Source: Bolinopsis microptera
Lineage: Eukaryota > Ctenophora > Tentaculata > Lobata > Bolinopsidae
Assembly (NCBI RefSeq): GCF_026151205.1
Contig: NC_087076.1
Span: 10,206,902-10,270,901 of the forward strand
Direction: 5' to 3'
Length of the DNA stretch: 64,000 nt
Shown in pieces: positions 11,963 to 24,571 of this stretch. Position numbers and translations under genes: made by a program. Under the pieces are notes generated by a model that saw nothing but the letters and a program-made list of their open reading frames with translations, was not told where the DNA came from and searched no databases. Within the stretch, counting starts at the first letter, position 1. The number at the start of each line of letters is the position of its first letter.

Positions 11963-12180
11963 GAGAGAGTAGAAATACTTTTCTCGATACAATAACAGAC
12001 CAGCGACAACGTTTCATAAATTTTCTGAACTGTTTTCAGTACAAGTTGTCTAAATGAGGAAGAAGACAGCGTAATAGACACTCAGGTTGAAGGAGGCGGG
12101 TCCTTGTCTCTCCAATAGTGCGCTGTCTTCCTCATAACAAATCTTGTCTGTATGTAATAGTTCATTAACAAGCTGCTGAG

Positions 12181-12372
12181 TTATCCTGGTCCACGAGAGC
12201 ATGAGCTTAGAAAAAACAACCCATTTTCACCGTCATCTACATGAATAATCTCAGCAGGGGGAGAGTTAAACAACAAACTGATGTGTGTCTCAGTGTTATC
12301 ACACGACAGTACATACGTAGTAGTTCCGTTTACAGCTACTTGGCAGTTAGCACACACACAGACAGTTGACAT
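12181..12372 (-). CDS. Antisense small open frame MSTVCVCANCQVAV...
   Basis: An ATG in good context (ggaccATGTC) opens MSTVCVCANCQVAVNGTTTY, VLSCDNTETHISLLFNSPPA, EIIHVDDGENGLFFLSS and a short tail to TAA. The CxCxxC cluster and mixed composition look protein-like. A donor-like ACTAC|GTATGT lies inside. No domain is recognised. Confidence 0.28.
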   Translation of the reverse strand: MSTVCVCANCQVAVNGTTTYVLSCDNTETHISLLFNSPPAEIIHVDDGENGLFFLSSCSRGPG

Positions 12373-12849
12373 GGTCCGGTCTGAGAGGGTGTCGAGAATT
12401 ATAGTTCATACTTAGGAATGTTATAATGTGTTCATAATATGTTCATAGTTTGTTCATGATATATTCATAATATATTCATTCAATATATATATTCATATAT
12501 GTTAGGATGATTGTCCGGGATTGTTGAAAGGTTTTGGATGTTAGAAAGACGTACTAGTCATGTTGGAGGTAGTTAAGTAGTTACTCTTCTCACTCCGTCC
12601 TTGTAACTTGTTATCGGAGACTAGTTGTGTGATAACAGCGAGTGTGTTCTCCTTTAACTCGGATTGCACGAGCCGTTATTTCAGGAATGTGAAATGCACT
12701 CCAAAAAATGTGAAGTACACACTTTGCACACCTAGTTTTCAGGATAACTAATGTTTGAATGCAACAGACGATGTGCGTATCATTAGATACATCAGAAATA
12801 TGCGGACAAAGGATTGGCAATGTTTCAGTTTTCCCATTCACCTCTATTC

Positions 12850-14050
12850 CATTGTTGTATTTCTAGTCTGGGGAATGAATGATAATTGTAGGTTAAAGTA
12901 TTTCAGTTGATGATAATTTTAGGTTGAAACTATTTCAGCTGTTCCAAGAATTTGAGAAAATTATTGAAAATTTCTCAATTAGCATGTTTCTTTCCTCGAA
13001 TCTCCATTAAATATATCTAAAAGTATGCGTCGTTTAGCATTACTCAACTTCAAAGACTTCCTTGGCTTTAGCACGAGGGCAGAGTTCGAAAATAAGTGAG
13101 AGAGGGTTAAAAACTAATCGTTTATATTATCAAATAATTCATTGATGCAGTTTAGCGGAAACCAGTAAATTAAAAGTCAAAGTGTCTCGTTGCATAAACT
13201 AAGTAGTGATATACGTACTGGTATTCTGTTTCTTCTGGACGAGGGTAGGACTCATGCAAGCCGGATAGGGAGCATCAATAGACTTTGTATCCTATATAAT
13301 CGCCCGGAATTGGACAGCTGTAAATTTTAAGCTATCAATACGGGCGGTTTTCTGCCCGTTTTCGATATGAAATTCACCGCTATGATGTCTAATTCGCGAA
13401 AAAAATATATTCTGAGGTAGAGTAGTCGGGTGAATTGGTTATCTCTCATCTGGTACTTATTTCATCTGATATCACTCCAATCAGAGTTAAGGGGGTGTAA
13501 ATTCCTGTACTGACCTCCTAAACCTAAGGAGTAAGGACTGCGCTAACTAGAGACAGAAATCTTTAAAAAGTTAGACGTAAGTTATTTGTTTAAACGAGAC
13601 CAGCTTCATTTCGGCTCTGTAACCAACCCCTAAAACTTTAGGTCTCCGAAATCTTACGTTGATATGTTCAGTTGCTGCAATGCGTGCCCCACCGAATTTT
13701 TCGATTGATTCTCAGGTTGCATTGCATGGCTTTACTCTAACAAGGCTACTTTCGTAACTATAGCTGAAACTACTTGTTGTAAATGCTTCTAGTCACTGTC
13801 GCTGTCCAGATAAATTCCTCTCCTTTCTGTGTCATTTGTCAGTTTTGTCTTATTGTTTCCCTTGTATTGATATAATGCAGGTTGTGAGTTGTGAGTGATT
13901 AGCAAATGTTTGAGACCTCTCTAATTGAAAGATAGAACTAGCAGCAGATTTGTTGTTCTAAGGTTTCCCATTATGGAGGGTTTCGATTGGGGTTTCATTA
14001 ATTGGTAACAGGACGAGAGAGTTGCCGGGGAAAGTAGGAAGTGAGGGTGA
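12850..14050. other. Non-coding stretch
   Basis: AT-rich and apparently intronic or intergenic. No repeats or exons could be supported. Confidence 0.45.
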
Positions 14051-14201
14051 TGTGTAGGTGATGTTATGTAGACAGCAGGCAGGTTCTAGACCTTTAGACC
14101 ACCATACCAGGGCACACTTCCTAAATTCCATTAACGTTCTATTTTGGGGAACCTGGCCTTCCGAGGAACATAGCAATGTCTCGGTTTTGTTGTTTTTTCA
14201 G

Positions 14202-14340
14202 GGCGTGTTCAGGTTATCAGCGTCATCAGCCACGTCTCCAGTAATGTGGGTTAGGGGCTGAGGAGTGATCAGCGGAGCGCATCCGACCATTTTAGATGAT
14301 GAGGTAACAGATGGTGGCCGTGGAGCCGAGCCATACAGAC
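14202..14340 (+). other. Possible exon or decayed coding segment
   Basis: An excellent acceptor 'ttttgttgttttttcag' ends near 14201. Three frames are each open for only 16-20 codons; phase 0 reads GVFRLSASSATSPVMWVRG then stop. A second frame downstream reads ISGAHPTILDDEVTDGGRGA and EPYRRS to a stop, with a donor-like GATGAG|GTAACA inside. No frame spans the segment, so it is either a non-coding exon or a broken one. Confidence 0.2.
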
Positions 14341-14629
14341 GCTCTTAACTTTGTAGTACCTGCTTCAGTAGGGAGTGGGACGTAATGTCGAAGACTTATT
14401 TGCTTGAATATTTGCAAGAGAGCTTCTCTTTTCACACCACACTATCCCTGTATACAGAGCCTGGAGACTGTAGGTACGTGATTCTGTCAGCTAACCGTGT
14501 CCAGTGTCCAGTTTCGTTTGTTCTGACCTCTGGAGTCCTGTTCTCAAGTCTACACTAGTTGCTCGTTTAAGATCCTGCTCCGTGTCCCCCGAACCAGTCC
14601 ATCTTGTCAGGTGTGTGGTTTTAACCCTC

Positions 14630-14755
14630 TTACTTCTCATACCCCTCATACCCCTCTCTTTCTTCCTCACACCCCTCTCTTACTTCCTCACACCCCCCTC
14701 TTACTTCCTCATACCCCTCTCTTTCTTCCTCATACCTCTCTTTTTCTTCCGCTCG
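14630..14755. repeat. Pyrimidine-rich minisatellite
   Basis: About five copies of CTCATACCCCTCTCTTTCTTC with T/C variants, ending at an acceptor-like CTCGCCAG. All bases on the plus strand are mostly C and T, so it could act as a very long polypyrimidine tract. Confidence 0.75.
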
Positions 14756-15742
14756 CCAGGAGACATCAGTGAAGTGGGAGAAAACAACTATAATCACTCC
14801 TAACTAAAACTAACTAAAACCAACTAAGCTATCTTTTTTCTAAATGAAGTCGGAACAATCCTTCGATGATCATCAAAGTAATGATCCAGAATCTCAAGAT
14901 AAATACATTTATTGAGAATTATGTAATGTAACGTGATGGAAATATTTTAAACGGGCATATCCTGTCCAAACCCAGGATGCACTACATGAAGAATTGGTTG
15001 TAACTTTGTTTGAAAAGCATTAATAGCTCTGAGTTACTTCTTATTAACACCATCAGGCATCGCACTGTTCTCTCTTTCTCGCTCCACTGCCTTTACATTG
15101 TAGTAGTGCACCCATACTTTGCATACTTCACATATTCTGCATACTTCACATATCCTGCCAGCAACTCTCTACTTCTCTACTTGTCAGTTTCTGAGCTATC
15201 CGCTACGCTCTAGTTCTCCCATTCTTCACCTTCCTCCCCGGGTGTCTATTTCAGTGTTACTTTCACTATTGTCTATTAGTGAAGACGATGTTATTTAAAA
15301 GCTTTCGAAACCAACAACCTATCAATTATATATTATGCTTCAAAAAACCCCCCTCTGGTTCATTACCACCATGCTGCATGTGTCTAGTTCACTATTTCTG
15401 CCACTATTAGTATCATAGTTCAGCGTTCTGTCCTTCTTGACTGATCAGTACTCAGGCCTTGCATGCACGTTGTAATATTATAATGATACCTCCATAATAT
15501 TATAATGTCAGTATTTTATATGCCAGCAGCGTTCTGTGTTGTGTGCTGTGTGCTATGATTTTGTAGTGTGATGCACTAAGATTTTATATTATTTTATGTC
15601 ATGGTAATTATGTATAATCTTTGTACATATTAGAGCAGATGAGAGGGCGTTATTTGTGCTGAGGTGTTTGTTTGTGAGATTTAGTTTTGGCTGCGCAACG
15701 AGAGATCCCTGAAAGGAGAAGTTTTCACGTCACGTCCAGTTG

Positions 15743-15750
15743 TGACGTCA
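15743..15750. promoter_or_regulatory. CRE palindrome beside a duplicated GTCACGTCCAGT unit
   Basis: TGACGTCA is flanked by two copies of a unit containing CACGTCCAGT. Other perfect CREs lie at 7040, 32123, 33744 and 54355. They may mark regulatory sites, but an 8-bp match occurs by chance. Confidence 0.2.
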
Positions 15751-15878
15751 CGTCCAGTCATGAGAGGTATTTTTAGTGTAGATTGTCTAGTTATCCCTAC
15801 CACTGGTTCAAGAATCAAGAAGATGGCTTCTAAGTAACGTTTCTAGCTCATGATAACATGTTGTAGCTACATCTTTAG

Positions 15879-15956
15879 TTTTGTCTGCGCCGCTATCTCC
15901 TCGGAGGAGAGGAGAAGAGGGAGAAGTTATGAGAGGTATGCACTAGTCTACGGCAG
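15879..15956 (+). CDS. Candidate exon, phase 2-2
   Basis: The acceptor 'tagctacatctttag' ends at 15878 and a perfect donor CGGCAG|GTAAGT follows 15956. The frame encodes FVCAAISSEERRRGRSYERY and ALVYG. A diverged copy of its first 45 bases occurs near 15674-15720 without a matching donor, so this may be a repeated non-coding segment that happens to be open. Confidence 0.25.
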
Positions 15957-16370
15957 GTAAGTATCCGTTGATGTATCCGGCTTAGTAAATACTAAATACT
16001 CAACTAGAGAGAGAGAGAGAGAGAGAGATACTTGGGGGAATTGTTGGAGGGTTTGGGTGCAGCACTCAGCAGTTGTTATGGTATTATGGTTACAGTCGCA
16101 GTTACATATTATATGTTATAATTATATAAGTGATGGAGAATGGTGTTACAAGTTCAGTTTAAGTTTGTGTTTTTGTTGTGAACTTAAGTTTCAAGTAGGT
16201 GTGCCCAGCTCAGATACAAGTATCCTTTGTAGTTAAAGTTAGCGTCTTTTGTTTTTTTACCGAGAGCTCTATTTAATAAACTTACCCGTTATATACGTGT
16301 ACCCAAATTCTGGTGACGACCAGTTCTTTTAGTTACATTCTGTGTTTTTGTTGTGAACCGTTGTTTCCAG

Positions 16371-16556
16371 AGAACTGGCAGTAGTTTTAAAATGCTACTC
16401 AAGTTTGTGAATTATGTCACTAACCTCTCAAGCACAGAACTACTATTTAAAGCTGTGAAAATAGCGGACATTCCGTTTTGTTCTAAAGAAAATAGTGACA
16501 CCTCTCCCTCCTCCTGGTATATGATACTTAACAAACTATATCATCATGTGACCTAA
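16371..16556 (+). CDS. Candidate terminal exon ending at a poly(A) signal
   Basis: A pyrimidine-rich acceptor (TGTTTTTGTTGTG...TTTCCAG) ends at 16370. The phase-0 frame has 61 codons: RTGSSFKMLLKFVNYVTNLS, STELLFKAVKIADIPFCSKE, then NSDTSPSSWYMILNKLYHHV and T. TAA at 16554 overlaps AATAAA at 16555-16560. The peptide is mildly hydrophobic with no recognised domain. No matching upstream exon in phase 0 is secure; the nearest candidate (15879-15956) ends in phase 2. Confidence 0.35.
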   Translation, partial: RTGSSFKMLLKFVNYVTNLSSTELLFKAVKIADIPFCSKENSDTSPSSWYMILNKLYHHVT

Positions 16557-16559
16557 TAA

Positions 16560-18585
16560 ATATTCATATTTTCACTGAGCTTAGTCGTTAGAATTTAAAC
16601 CTCCACTTAATAGCGATTATCTGTAAATGTTCGCGCCTGACACCAGGTATTTTCCTTCTCTTTTTTCGCGTCCTCCTCCTTTTCTCCAACTCATGTCTCA
16701 CGCTATAACGAAACAGTAAACATATCCGGGTAACGCCTCCTTACCTGCGTCCTGACAAGCCTCTTAATTGCAGTGTTTTATCTGACTCTTTCCAAACCCA
16801 CGAGTCACAGTATGTTAGTGTTTCTAAGTTATCCAGCCATGTGTTTAGATTAGCGTTTATGTTTGGTTTCTGGTTCCGAGAGGTGTTTATGTTGAGCTGT
16901 TAGATTTGCTTTTCTGTTGTAACTCTTCTGGTATGTCCCGCCCTGTGTTCATCTTTTTGAGATGTGTATAGTAACTCTCCATGTAATGCAGTGTTATGAT
17001 TAGTTGATAATTAGTTTAAGGCTACTTTCTGTGTGGTTTCTTCTGCTGACTCAAGTAATCAGGGTTCCCTGGGCCCGGTAAATCAGATTTTTACTGGATC
17101 TGTTTTTCTGTAACTCCTCTAGATCCCGCCCAGTTATTGAGATGTGTATTAATAGTAACTAACCGTATGTACGCGAGTAACAGCACCTCATTGTTCTGTT
17201 AACGCTTCAAAATACTGCTCTACATATTACAATCTCCCCAACCCTTGTATCATTAACATTGTTTATAGTAGTAGTCTGCAGCAGCTCTACAAATCTGATG
17301 ATAGTTGATCCGTGATCTATCCGTGATCCGGCCCTGATCCGTCCTGGACATGTTGAGTGAAGAGTCTTGTAGCTGTTGTAGGTATGTGATTTTGAGAACC
17401 GATGAAGGGTGTCTAGTCAATTTATGTTATATTGAACCTGAGTAGGAAGGTGTAATGTATCTAACTTTGTTTGGTTTGGCGGTGTCGGATAATACGAATG
17501 TGGTGATGGCTAAACCTTGTTCTGTGCTGGATCTGTGACGGAAGTTCTTATGAGTATGTGATTTTGAGAGTTGTCAGTAAAGATAGTAGTTTGTGAGTTG
17601 GTTTGGTGTGTGTTGTAAGCAGGTAGTGCCAGGAAGGTGAAAAGTGGGCTCAGCTGAGTACCGATATTATATAGGTGTCCAGATATATTGATCTTGTTAT
17701 ATAATAAGCATGTGTATTTAAAGTATGTGGTCTCGATTCTTGAGAATAGTGACCAGCTACAATGACCTTCGACTAAAGGTCTTCTTGTTTATAAGTATGT
17801 GACTTAGAGAATTGCGGTTGGAATAGTGGAGCGTTATGTGAGGAGTCGGTGTAAGTTGAAAAAGGTGTAGACAGAGGAGTGAGAAGTGATTTGTGACGTG
17901 ATGGGATTATTAGAAGGGAGGGAAAGTCATCATTCCAGGCACTAAGAGTCAAATAACTGGTTCTAGCTGTACTAGCTAAGTTATTTATAAGCCATAGTTC
18001 TAATATAATGCAGTTAAAAGTATTAGTTGTATTATTCTAAAAGTTCAATCCTACTTAGCTTTATCTTAGTGATTATTCGAGCAAGCTTAGTTATATCCTA
18101 CCACCGGTCGAGTCCTACCTGATTTGGTTGTACAATATCTTCTTAAATTTCTATTTTAAGCTTCATAGAATCCTTTATTTAATTATAGGATGGGTCGACC
18201 GCCCATGCATGCAGCAACACAACTGTTCTGTTAGCATTCCGATTCTGCAATTTTTCCATAAGATGTTGACAGATGGTTCATCTGGAAATTACTTAAGAAA
18301 ATCTGTCAGTTTTTAGTTATATCTTGTCAAGAACTAGATATATATCTATTCATCTAGTACTTTTATCTCGTTTGTTTTATTTAACTTGGTTTTTGTATTG
18401 TATCGCTAGTTCTAGTCAGCTTAATTGTATATAATATTATCTTATCACAGGCTTTAGCTAGATTAGTTGAATCCTATCAATCTTGGTTACCAGAGAGAAT
18501 TGTTGATTGTCTTGAGTGAACACTTTATGAATAAAATACCTCATATCTCTCTATAACTAGCGTTCCAGGCACAACAAATTCATAT
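16560..18585. other. Non-coding stretch with a recurring donor-like motif
   Basis: The string GTATGTGATTTTGAGA or close variants occurs near 17375, 17548 and 17795 in otherwise weakly similar surroundings. There are no coding exons. Confidence 0.35.
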
Positions 18586-18589
18586 AATT

Positions 18590-18920
18590 GAAGACCATTA
18601 TAGGCGTTCTTTTCTTATTCTGACAACATGTCAAGGCCATTATAGGCAGATAGGCGTTACCTTCGACCACATTTCAGGACCGTTATAGGCATTACTTTCG
18701 ACCACATGTCAGGGCCATTATAGGCGTTACTTTCGACCACATGTCAGGGCCATTATAGGCGTTACTTTCGACCACATGTACGGGCCATTATAATAGGCGC
18801 TACTTTCGACCACATTTCAGGGCCATTATAGGCGTTACTTTCGACCATATGTCAGGGCCATTATAGGCGTTACTTTCGACCACATGTCAGGGCCATTATA
18901 GGCGCTACTTTCTTGTTCTG
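18590..18920. repeat. 35-bp minisatellite, about nine copies
   Basis: The unit GGCCATTATAGGCGTTACTT TCGACCACATGTCAG is 35 bp; for example, consecutive units start at 18713 and 18748. The central copies are nearly identical and the ends diverge. One copy has an extra ATA. Confidence 0.9.
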
Positions 18921-19241
18921 ACCACTTCATGTCAACATCTTCTGATCATGCAACAATTAATTAACTTGATATACGGACTAAAACATTGGCGAATACGCAG
19001 TATTCGTATGTGCATATAATTATAATATAAACGTGTAATATGTATACGTATTATATCAGTACACCATATTATCATCATGTTGTTAACCCCGTATAACACT
19101 GTCACGTGACACCCTCATTAGCACGTCAACTCCATCTGCCCTCTCTCTCTCTCTCTCTCGACATTCTACCAATCTACAATAATAATTAATAATCGTGAGC
19201 GTGATGCACGGCATCCTCCCTCAACTCTCACTTCATTCCAG

Positions 19242-19379
19242 GGAGAGGGAGGAATCTGCATATTTGTAGACTGTAGTGTGACCGGGTTCACTGCTTACTG
19301 CAGTCTCGTGGAAAGCAGGATTCATGTAAGATCGACCACGACCCGCGCCCGGGTAGTGCGGTATCTTGTGAGTGTGTGA
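19242..19379 (+). CDS. Candidate GC-rich exon
   Basis: A good acceptor 'tctcacttcattccag' ends at 19241. Only one frame is open (phase 0): GEGGICIFVDCSVTGFTAYC, SLVESRIHVRSTTTRARVVR, YL. A donor ATCTT|GTGAGT follows 19367 (phase 0); if unspliced it ends VSV-TGA at 19377. The other two frames close quickly. The segment is more GC-rich than its flanks. No family is recognised. Confidence 0.38.
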   Translation, partial: GEGGICIFVDCSVTGFTAYCSLVESRIHVRSTTTRARVVRYLVSV

Positions 19380-19639
19380 TCGTGTGTGAGCTCCGAGTCA
19401 ATGCTCTTGTTATGTGTGTGTGATAAGGTGCATTCCTCAGTTGGTGATTGTTTTAGGGCGTGGTTATATGTCACGTGATGTGTAACGAGCTTGTATTCAT
19501 TCCCGGATACGCTTTCAGTGCCGTGAAAGGGGTGTTATCATGTGCTGTGTCGACGTTTAGTTTCTCTCTTTTTAGTTTAATTTCTCATTCAGAAAGACAT
19601 CTTTTCGACGAATACTCGCATATTAAATACTTTAGTATG

Positions 19640-22268
19640 TAGCTGTGGTATAAGTTAGCGCCCAGGTTTTGGATTGTTTCCATTTCGCACCTTTCAAGCG
19701 AGTAGGAGAGGAAGGATGTTAAAACTTATAAAAATCAGGAATTGTTTTCCTGGCAACTAATTTCTGTGTCTTGAGATGCTTTATCCTAAATTTGTATTCC
19801 ATTTAAGGAAATGCTGTTCTATTTTTAGACTTGAGTCTAGGATGACACGCTCGAATACCTGAGTTCTACGTGTATACGTGTTTTGTCCTTAAATGGAATA
19901 AAATCACAGCAGGCCAATGGTATGTCAGATGTCATGTCGCTGAATCTTGTCTGGATTCACGACCATAGCAGGTCATTGCTAATAAAATGTCTTGCTACAT
20001 TTGGGGTGTGTAACAGTCCGTCGTAACGATATGCCAATCAGATTCTTTCAACAAGGATATAAATTTATTGCATTTGGCGGTAGGCACACAACACACATAA
20101 TATCATTCGTACAGTAAAAACATTGCATTATAACTCACACAAGGAAACTTTCGGTGTATTTATCAAGGTTTCCGCTAAGATTGCAATTCGATAAGAAACC
20201 TCCAGCTCCCTTACGTTAATATAATGTAATCGTAAGGCACGTATATTTGCTAATTAAAGATAAGTATTTCAATTGCTGCTTATGTGGGTTTTTCATTGCT
20301 TTTTCAAGGATTAACAGCCACAGGGTCGGGCTAAACCCCGTTTCATTTCAAGGAACGGCTCCGTCGTAGCCCGATTGAATTAAAATGAAAGAGTAAGTTG
20401 TGCATTATCCGTAAAAGCACGGTAAGCGCGGACAGGGCAGCAATCACAAGTTTTACAAACCCTTAGTACTAACCACGGTGCCGTGGTGTGGTCGACTACT
20501 CTGTCACGTGGTCAATCACGTGGTGTTGGTTTAATTGATCACACTATCCCATTCTTTCCCACAGAACCAATACCACAACATCGGTTCGGGGAAGAGAAAG
20601 GCTATTAATCTACAGATTATACGAATAAGCCGTTACATAATATATATTAAAATAAACTTGTATTTAACCCCCTCGTGATTTGATTGCGAAAGGGTTTGGC
20701 GTCACCGCTCACCATTTGTTTCGTACGAGGTAAGCGATTTTCCTCGCTCTTGTTAAAAGTCGCCGTTAGAATTATGCGCATGTCACGTGACTTGTGCTTC
20801 AGTGCCGACTTAGCATATATTATGTATAACATATAATATATTATATAATATATATATATAGTATATATCAGATCAATCCGACAAAAGTAAAGGTTTTAAA
20901 CTTTGTCCTGGTACGCGTAAGATTGTAAAGTTTACCATTAGGGTAGTCGTCTGTTTGTACGGGCTTTTCTTGTAGGTCATCTTTTCCGGTGTTTAAGCTT
21001 TCGACATAAGCTCTGTTGAAATCATGATTCATGACGATTGATAACCCTAGATTCGTAAGCTGTGGTTTCCTTGAGATCTTTGAAAGGAAATAAAACTTGT
21101 CATTATCCCACTAACATTTTAGTGATTAATAATCGTCAGGAACAAAGTTTAACCTCGATCTTCTCACACAATCTGAAGTCTATTAGAAGTGCACGGACAA
21201 TGAGGATGAAGTCCACCAAGTTTAAGTTACCCTAAAACATTTGCTTGTTTCTCGGACTCCAGCTGTAATTTTCCTACCCGCACTAACTCGGAGCCCTATT
21301 TTAGTTCTCATATTTTGGATTAAATTCTCATCTAAATTTTTAACCCCAAGAATTTTAAATTCTCTAATTCAGTTCATCACTTACTTACTTACCAATCCGT
21401 TCTTATCGCTTTAAGAGATTCTTTTCATTTTAAATTCCAAAGATAAAGTTAATTAGGCTGCGTTTTTAGTTTGTCTCTGGCTTTTAAAAATTAAAAATTA
21501 AAATTCCTGAATTTGGATTTTCGGTGGAATAGCCTTGCATTTCTTAGTCAAAGACTCTTCACTTTCAGAGAGAGTCCTGTGCCTTTTCCTTTGAGTCAGT
21601 GTTGATCCGTAAGTACTTTGAACCAGATTTTAAACAGTTGGATTATTTGGAATGATGATGTAATAACCATGAGGGTATTTATTAAATCTAATCCATGCTG
21701 ATATAATATTATAGTTCTGCTAATGGCTCTACCAGTCTCACTAAAACCTACCTGCCATTGTAGTCTGAATTATCGCGTCTGGTCCTAATCCCCATCATCG
21801 GTCTTGGTAGATCGAATAAAATTTCCCCGACCTGGTCGCCATTCTGGTCAATATTTGTGCGTCAGCGGTCAAGTATATTTACTGATTTGTCAACTGCATC
21901 ATCACGTGTTCCCTGAGTGTTGGAGTCCGTTAATTCCTGCGAAATGGGATAGCCTAAATATCTTAAAGTTCCATTATAAATCGCATTATTTTGGAATTTA
22001 TGGCGAATTGGTCAATGTTTTGTTACTTGAAGGCTCTTTGACGTGACTTTTCTATTTGGCCGTGGGTTTCCTAGCGGTGCCTTTGCCGGACGACGACTAA
22101 AACGCCGACTTAAATCAATAATTAGTCATGGTCATGAGACCGCAGGTATTGCAAATTTAATGTATAAGTAATCGAATTTTAAAGCGTCTTAGCATGACTG
22201 AAAATTTCCATTTAATCGATGTTAAAATTAATTTGTTATAAATTTGAGATCACAAGTGCTCAAAAACA
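19640..22268. other. Non-coding stretch
   Basis: Includes a (TA)-rich tract near 20820-20868 and two uncertain frames (20647-20832 minus, 21804-22046 plus). Neither has splice or domain support. Confidence 0.4.
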
Positions 22269-23078
22269 TTTACCTTACTCGGGATTATTATGACCGGGAT
22301 AAAGTGGTGGGTTTAGGGTAATTTCGCCATATTTTTCCCGAACCACATTTTCACCGGTTGTTAATAAACCCGCCTACTCAGCTTTTAGGGTTCACAAGGG
22401 GTATAGGTGCTCATATTTTAATCGTTGTCTTATATTCACTAAAGAAGACTATTGGGACACTTGTTGTAGGTTTTTCGACTTCATTTGGCTAAAATTGCAA
22501 AAAATTTACCTTTTTGCCCAATTCTTGTCATATATCCTTATTGTCAAATTTGATTTAAATAGGCCAATTTTTAATTTATTAGGTATTGACTATCTCTACA
22601 TAATGAAATAGGACTCAAAGTAAAAGTAACAGTTAAATTAAAACTTGAATTAATTAAAACTGATGAAAGGGATGATCCAGATGAAGATAACGATGATGAT
22701 TACAACTTATTGGAAGACTAAACAGCTCTCCCTTTATCTTAATATCGATCTGGTTGTTACGCTTCAAATGTTAAAAATTATTTTCCATCTAGTTTGATTA
22801 ACCACGAGTCATTATTTCTGTCTACTTTCAACAATTATTGATAATTCGACTTGTTTCACAAGTTTTAGCAATGCGAAAATTTCTAAACTTGCTTATCTCT
22901 AATAAGGAAATTTACATCTGAGACAAAATTTTTGAATCTAAAATTGAAAGGTTGGACACCGGTAAAATGGCGACCGGGAAAATGTGGTGGGTTTTGAGCA
23001 ATTTCGCCATATTTTTCCCGAACCATATTTTAACCGGGCGTTAATAAACCCGTCGTAATAATCCCGAGTAAGGTAATG
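22269..23078. mobile_element. MITE-like element with about 21-bp TIRs and internal repeats
   Basis: TTACCTTACTCGGGATTATTA (22270-22290) is inverted at 23057-23077. Two direct copies of a block of about 80 bases with AATTTCGCCATATTTTTCCC and AATAAACCCG lie at 22292-22375 and 22973-23056. There is no transposase frame, so it is a non-autonomous DNA element. Confidence 0.6.
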
Positions 23079-23299
23079 CATATTACACACAAATATTGAA
23101 ATACATACGAATGTTCATTTCAACATATTTTGAGCTATTGAACCATGACTTGATGTTATGAAACGTAATAAAAACAATCATCATCACATCTCCAATAGCC
23201 AGAGACTAGACAGGGTTATTGTAATAAACCAACGATTGTGTCTGGACCACCTCGCAGTACATTACATTAGTACCAAAACGCTACCGTACATTATTTGTT

Positions 23300-23735
23300 A
23301 TATTTGCACATGTTTATTTGAAGTTGAGCCTTGAGGATATATTGGCACAATATTTGTTACCCTATCAGAAGGCACGGTGTAGCTGACATCGTCACACTGA
23401 AAGTAAATCACCCCAAGTTGATGTTTTATCCTTTAGGCAAACTTTGTCACATAACCATATCCTAATCAGGCGATGAAATCGCCTAAATTCGGCCGGCACG
23501 GCAATGTTTACATTGTCACTTGCTGCCGTATTTGACCAAATGTTTTGTTCACAGGCAGCACCAATTCTTATTGTGGCTGCAATCGATAAATACAGGGGGG
23601 GGGGGGGGGGGGGGATATTTATCAGTCCACACCAATTTCAGAACTTCTGACAATACTTGGTTGATAAACGTCAAAAACCCCATTTTTTATTTGTGCCAAT
23701 ATCCTCAACTTCAAATGAACGTGTCCATATATAGT
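23300..23735. repeat. Inverted repeat pair around a G tract
   Basis: TTTATTTGAAGTTGAG...GGATAT-TGGCACAA near 23308-23350 is inverted near 23688-23730 with small differences. The enclosed segment holds a run of 20 G (23595-23614). Confidence 0.5.
23595..23614. repeat. Run of 20 G
   Basis: An uninterrupted homopolymer of 20 guanines in AT-rich surroundings, able to form a G-quadruplex. Its length may be a sequencing estimate. Confidence 0.9.
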
Positions 23736-24571
23736 AATACTGAAAGTATTAAAACATGATGAGTATGTTGCAATTGTTTGCTACACTTTAATGCTTGTTT
23801 ACTAGTATGACAGGAAAGAATCTATCAGCATATCGTGCAATATTATAGTATTATGATGTTTTTAAAAAAAGCTTGTGACGGTTTGTTTACACGCTTCTTA
23901 TTGAAGTTTTATAATAAATGAGAAAATCAGGTGCATCGAGTTAAACACCAACTAAATCACTGTTACGTTATAGTCACTAACTTATAGTCATTAGTCATCA
24001 AATTTAATCGAAAAGTATTTGTAGCGTCTTAGAATTACTCAAAAATGTCAATTCAGTTGAAGCCAAAATTTGTCAAATTTTGTCGTTGCATTCCTCTTAA
24101 ACGAACGTATATATTATTTAAACAAATAACGATTTGTCTATTCTATTGGACACTATCTGAAGTATTATAAAACACTTAACACCACGCAAGTTAACCACTC
24201 GCGAAGAGCTTTAAGCTTATGTGTTATAAAATTTGACAGCAGCATCGAGTGCTGCAAATATTTATAAGTAAGTAAATTCTAACACATTTTACACGACAAT
24301 ATATTATAATATTTTAAAATGTACTGTATGTACAGACGTTTAAGCTATTGAAGCATGAAAGTTCATTGGTAATCATCATAACATTATTAATCTGCACATT
24401 ATTAGTATATTGCACTCTTGTTTGCTACAGTTTTTTGCTTGTTAGTTAGTGTGACAGAAAAACTTAAAACCAATAATGACACAACTTGTTGTGCAGATTA
24501 TGCCTATGGAGTATTGTTAATATTGATAATAATTGTCAAAAATAAACACTTAAATAATAAAGTTTAAGCGT

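Noticed and set aside
16270-16335. LTR end and primer-binding site (AATAAA, TATATACG, TTCTGGTGACGACC)
   Set aside because: No paired LTR, target duplication or polymerase frame was found. A candidate exon acceptor lies just downstream.
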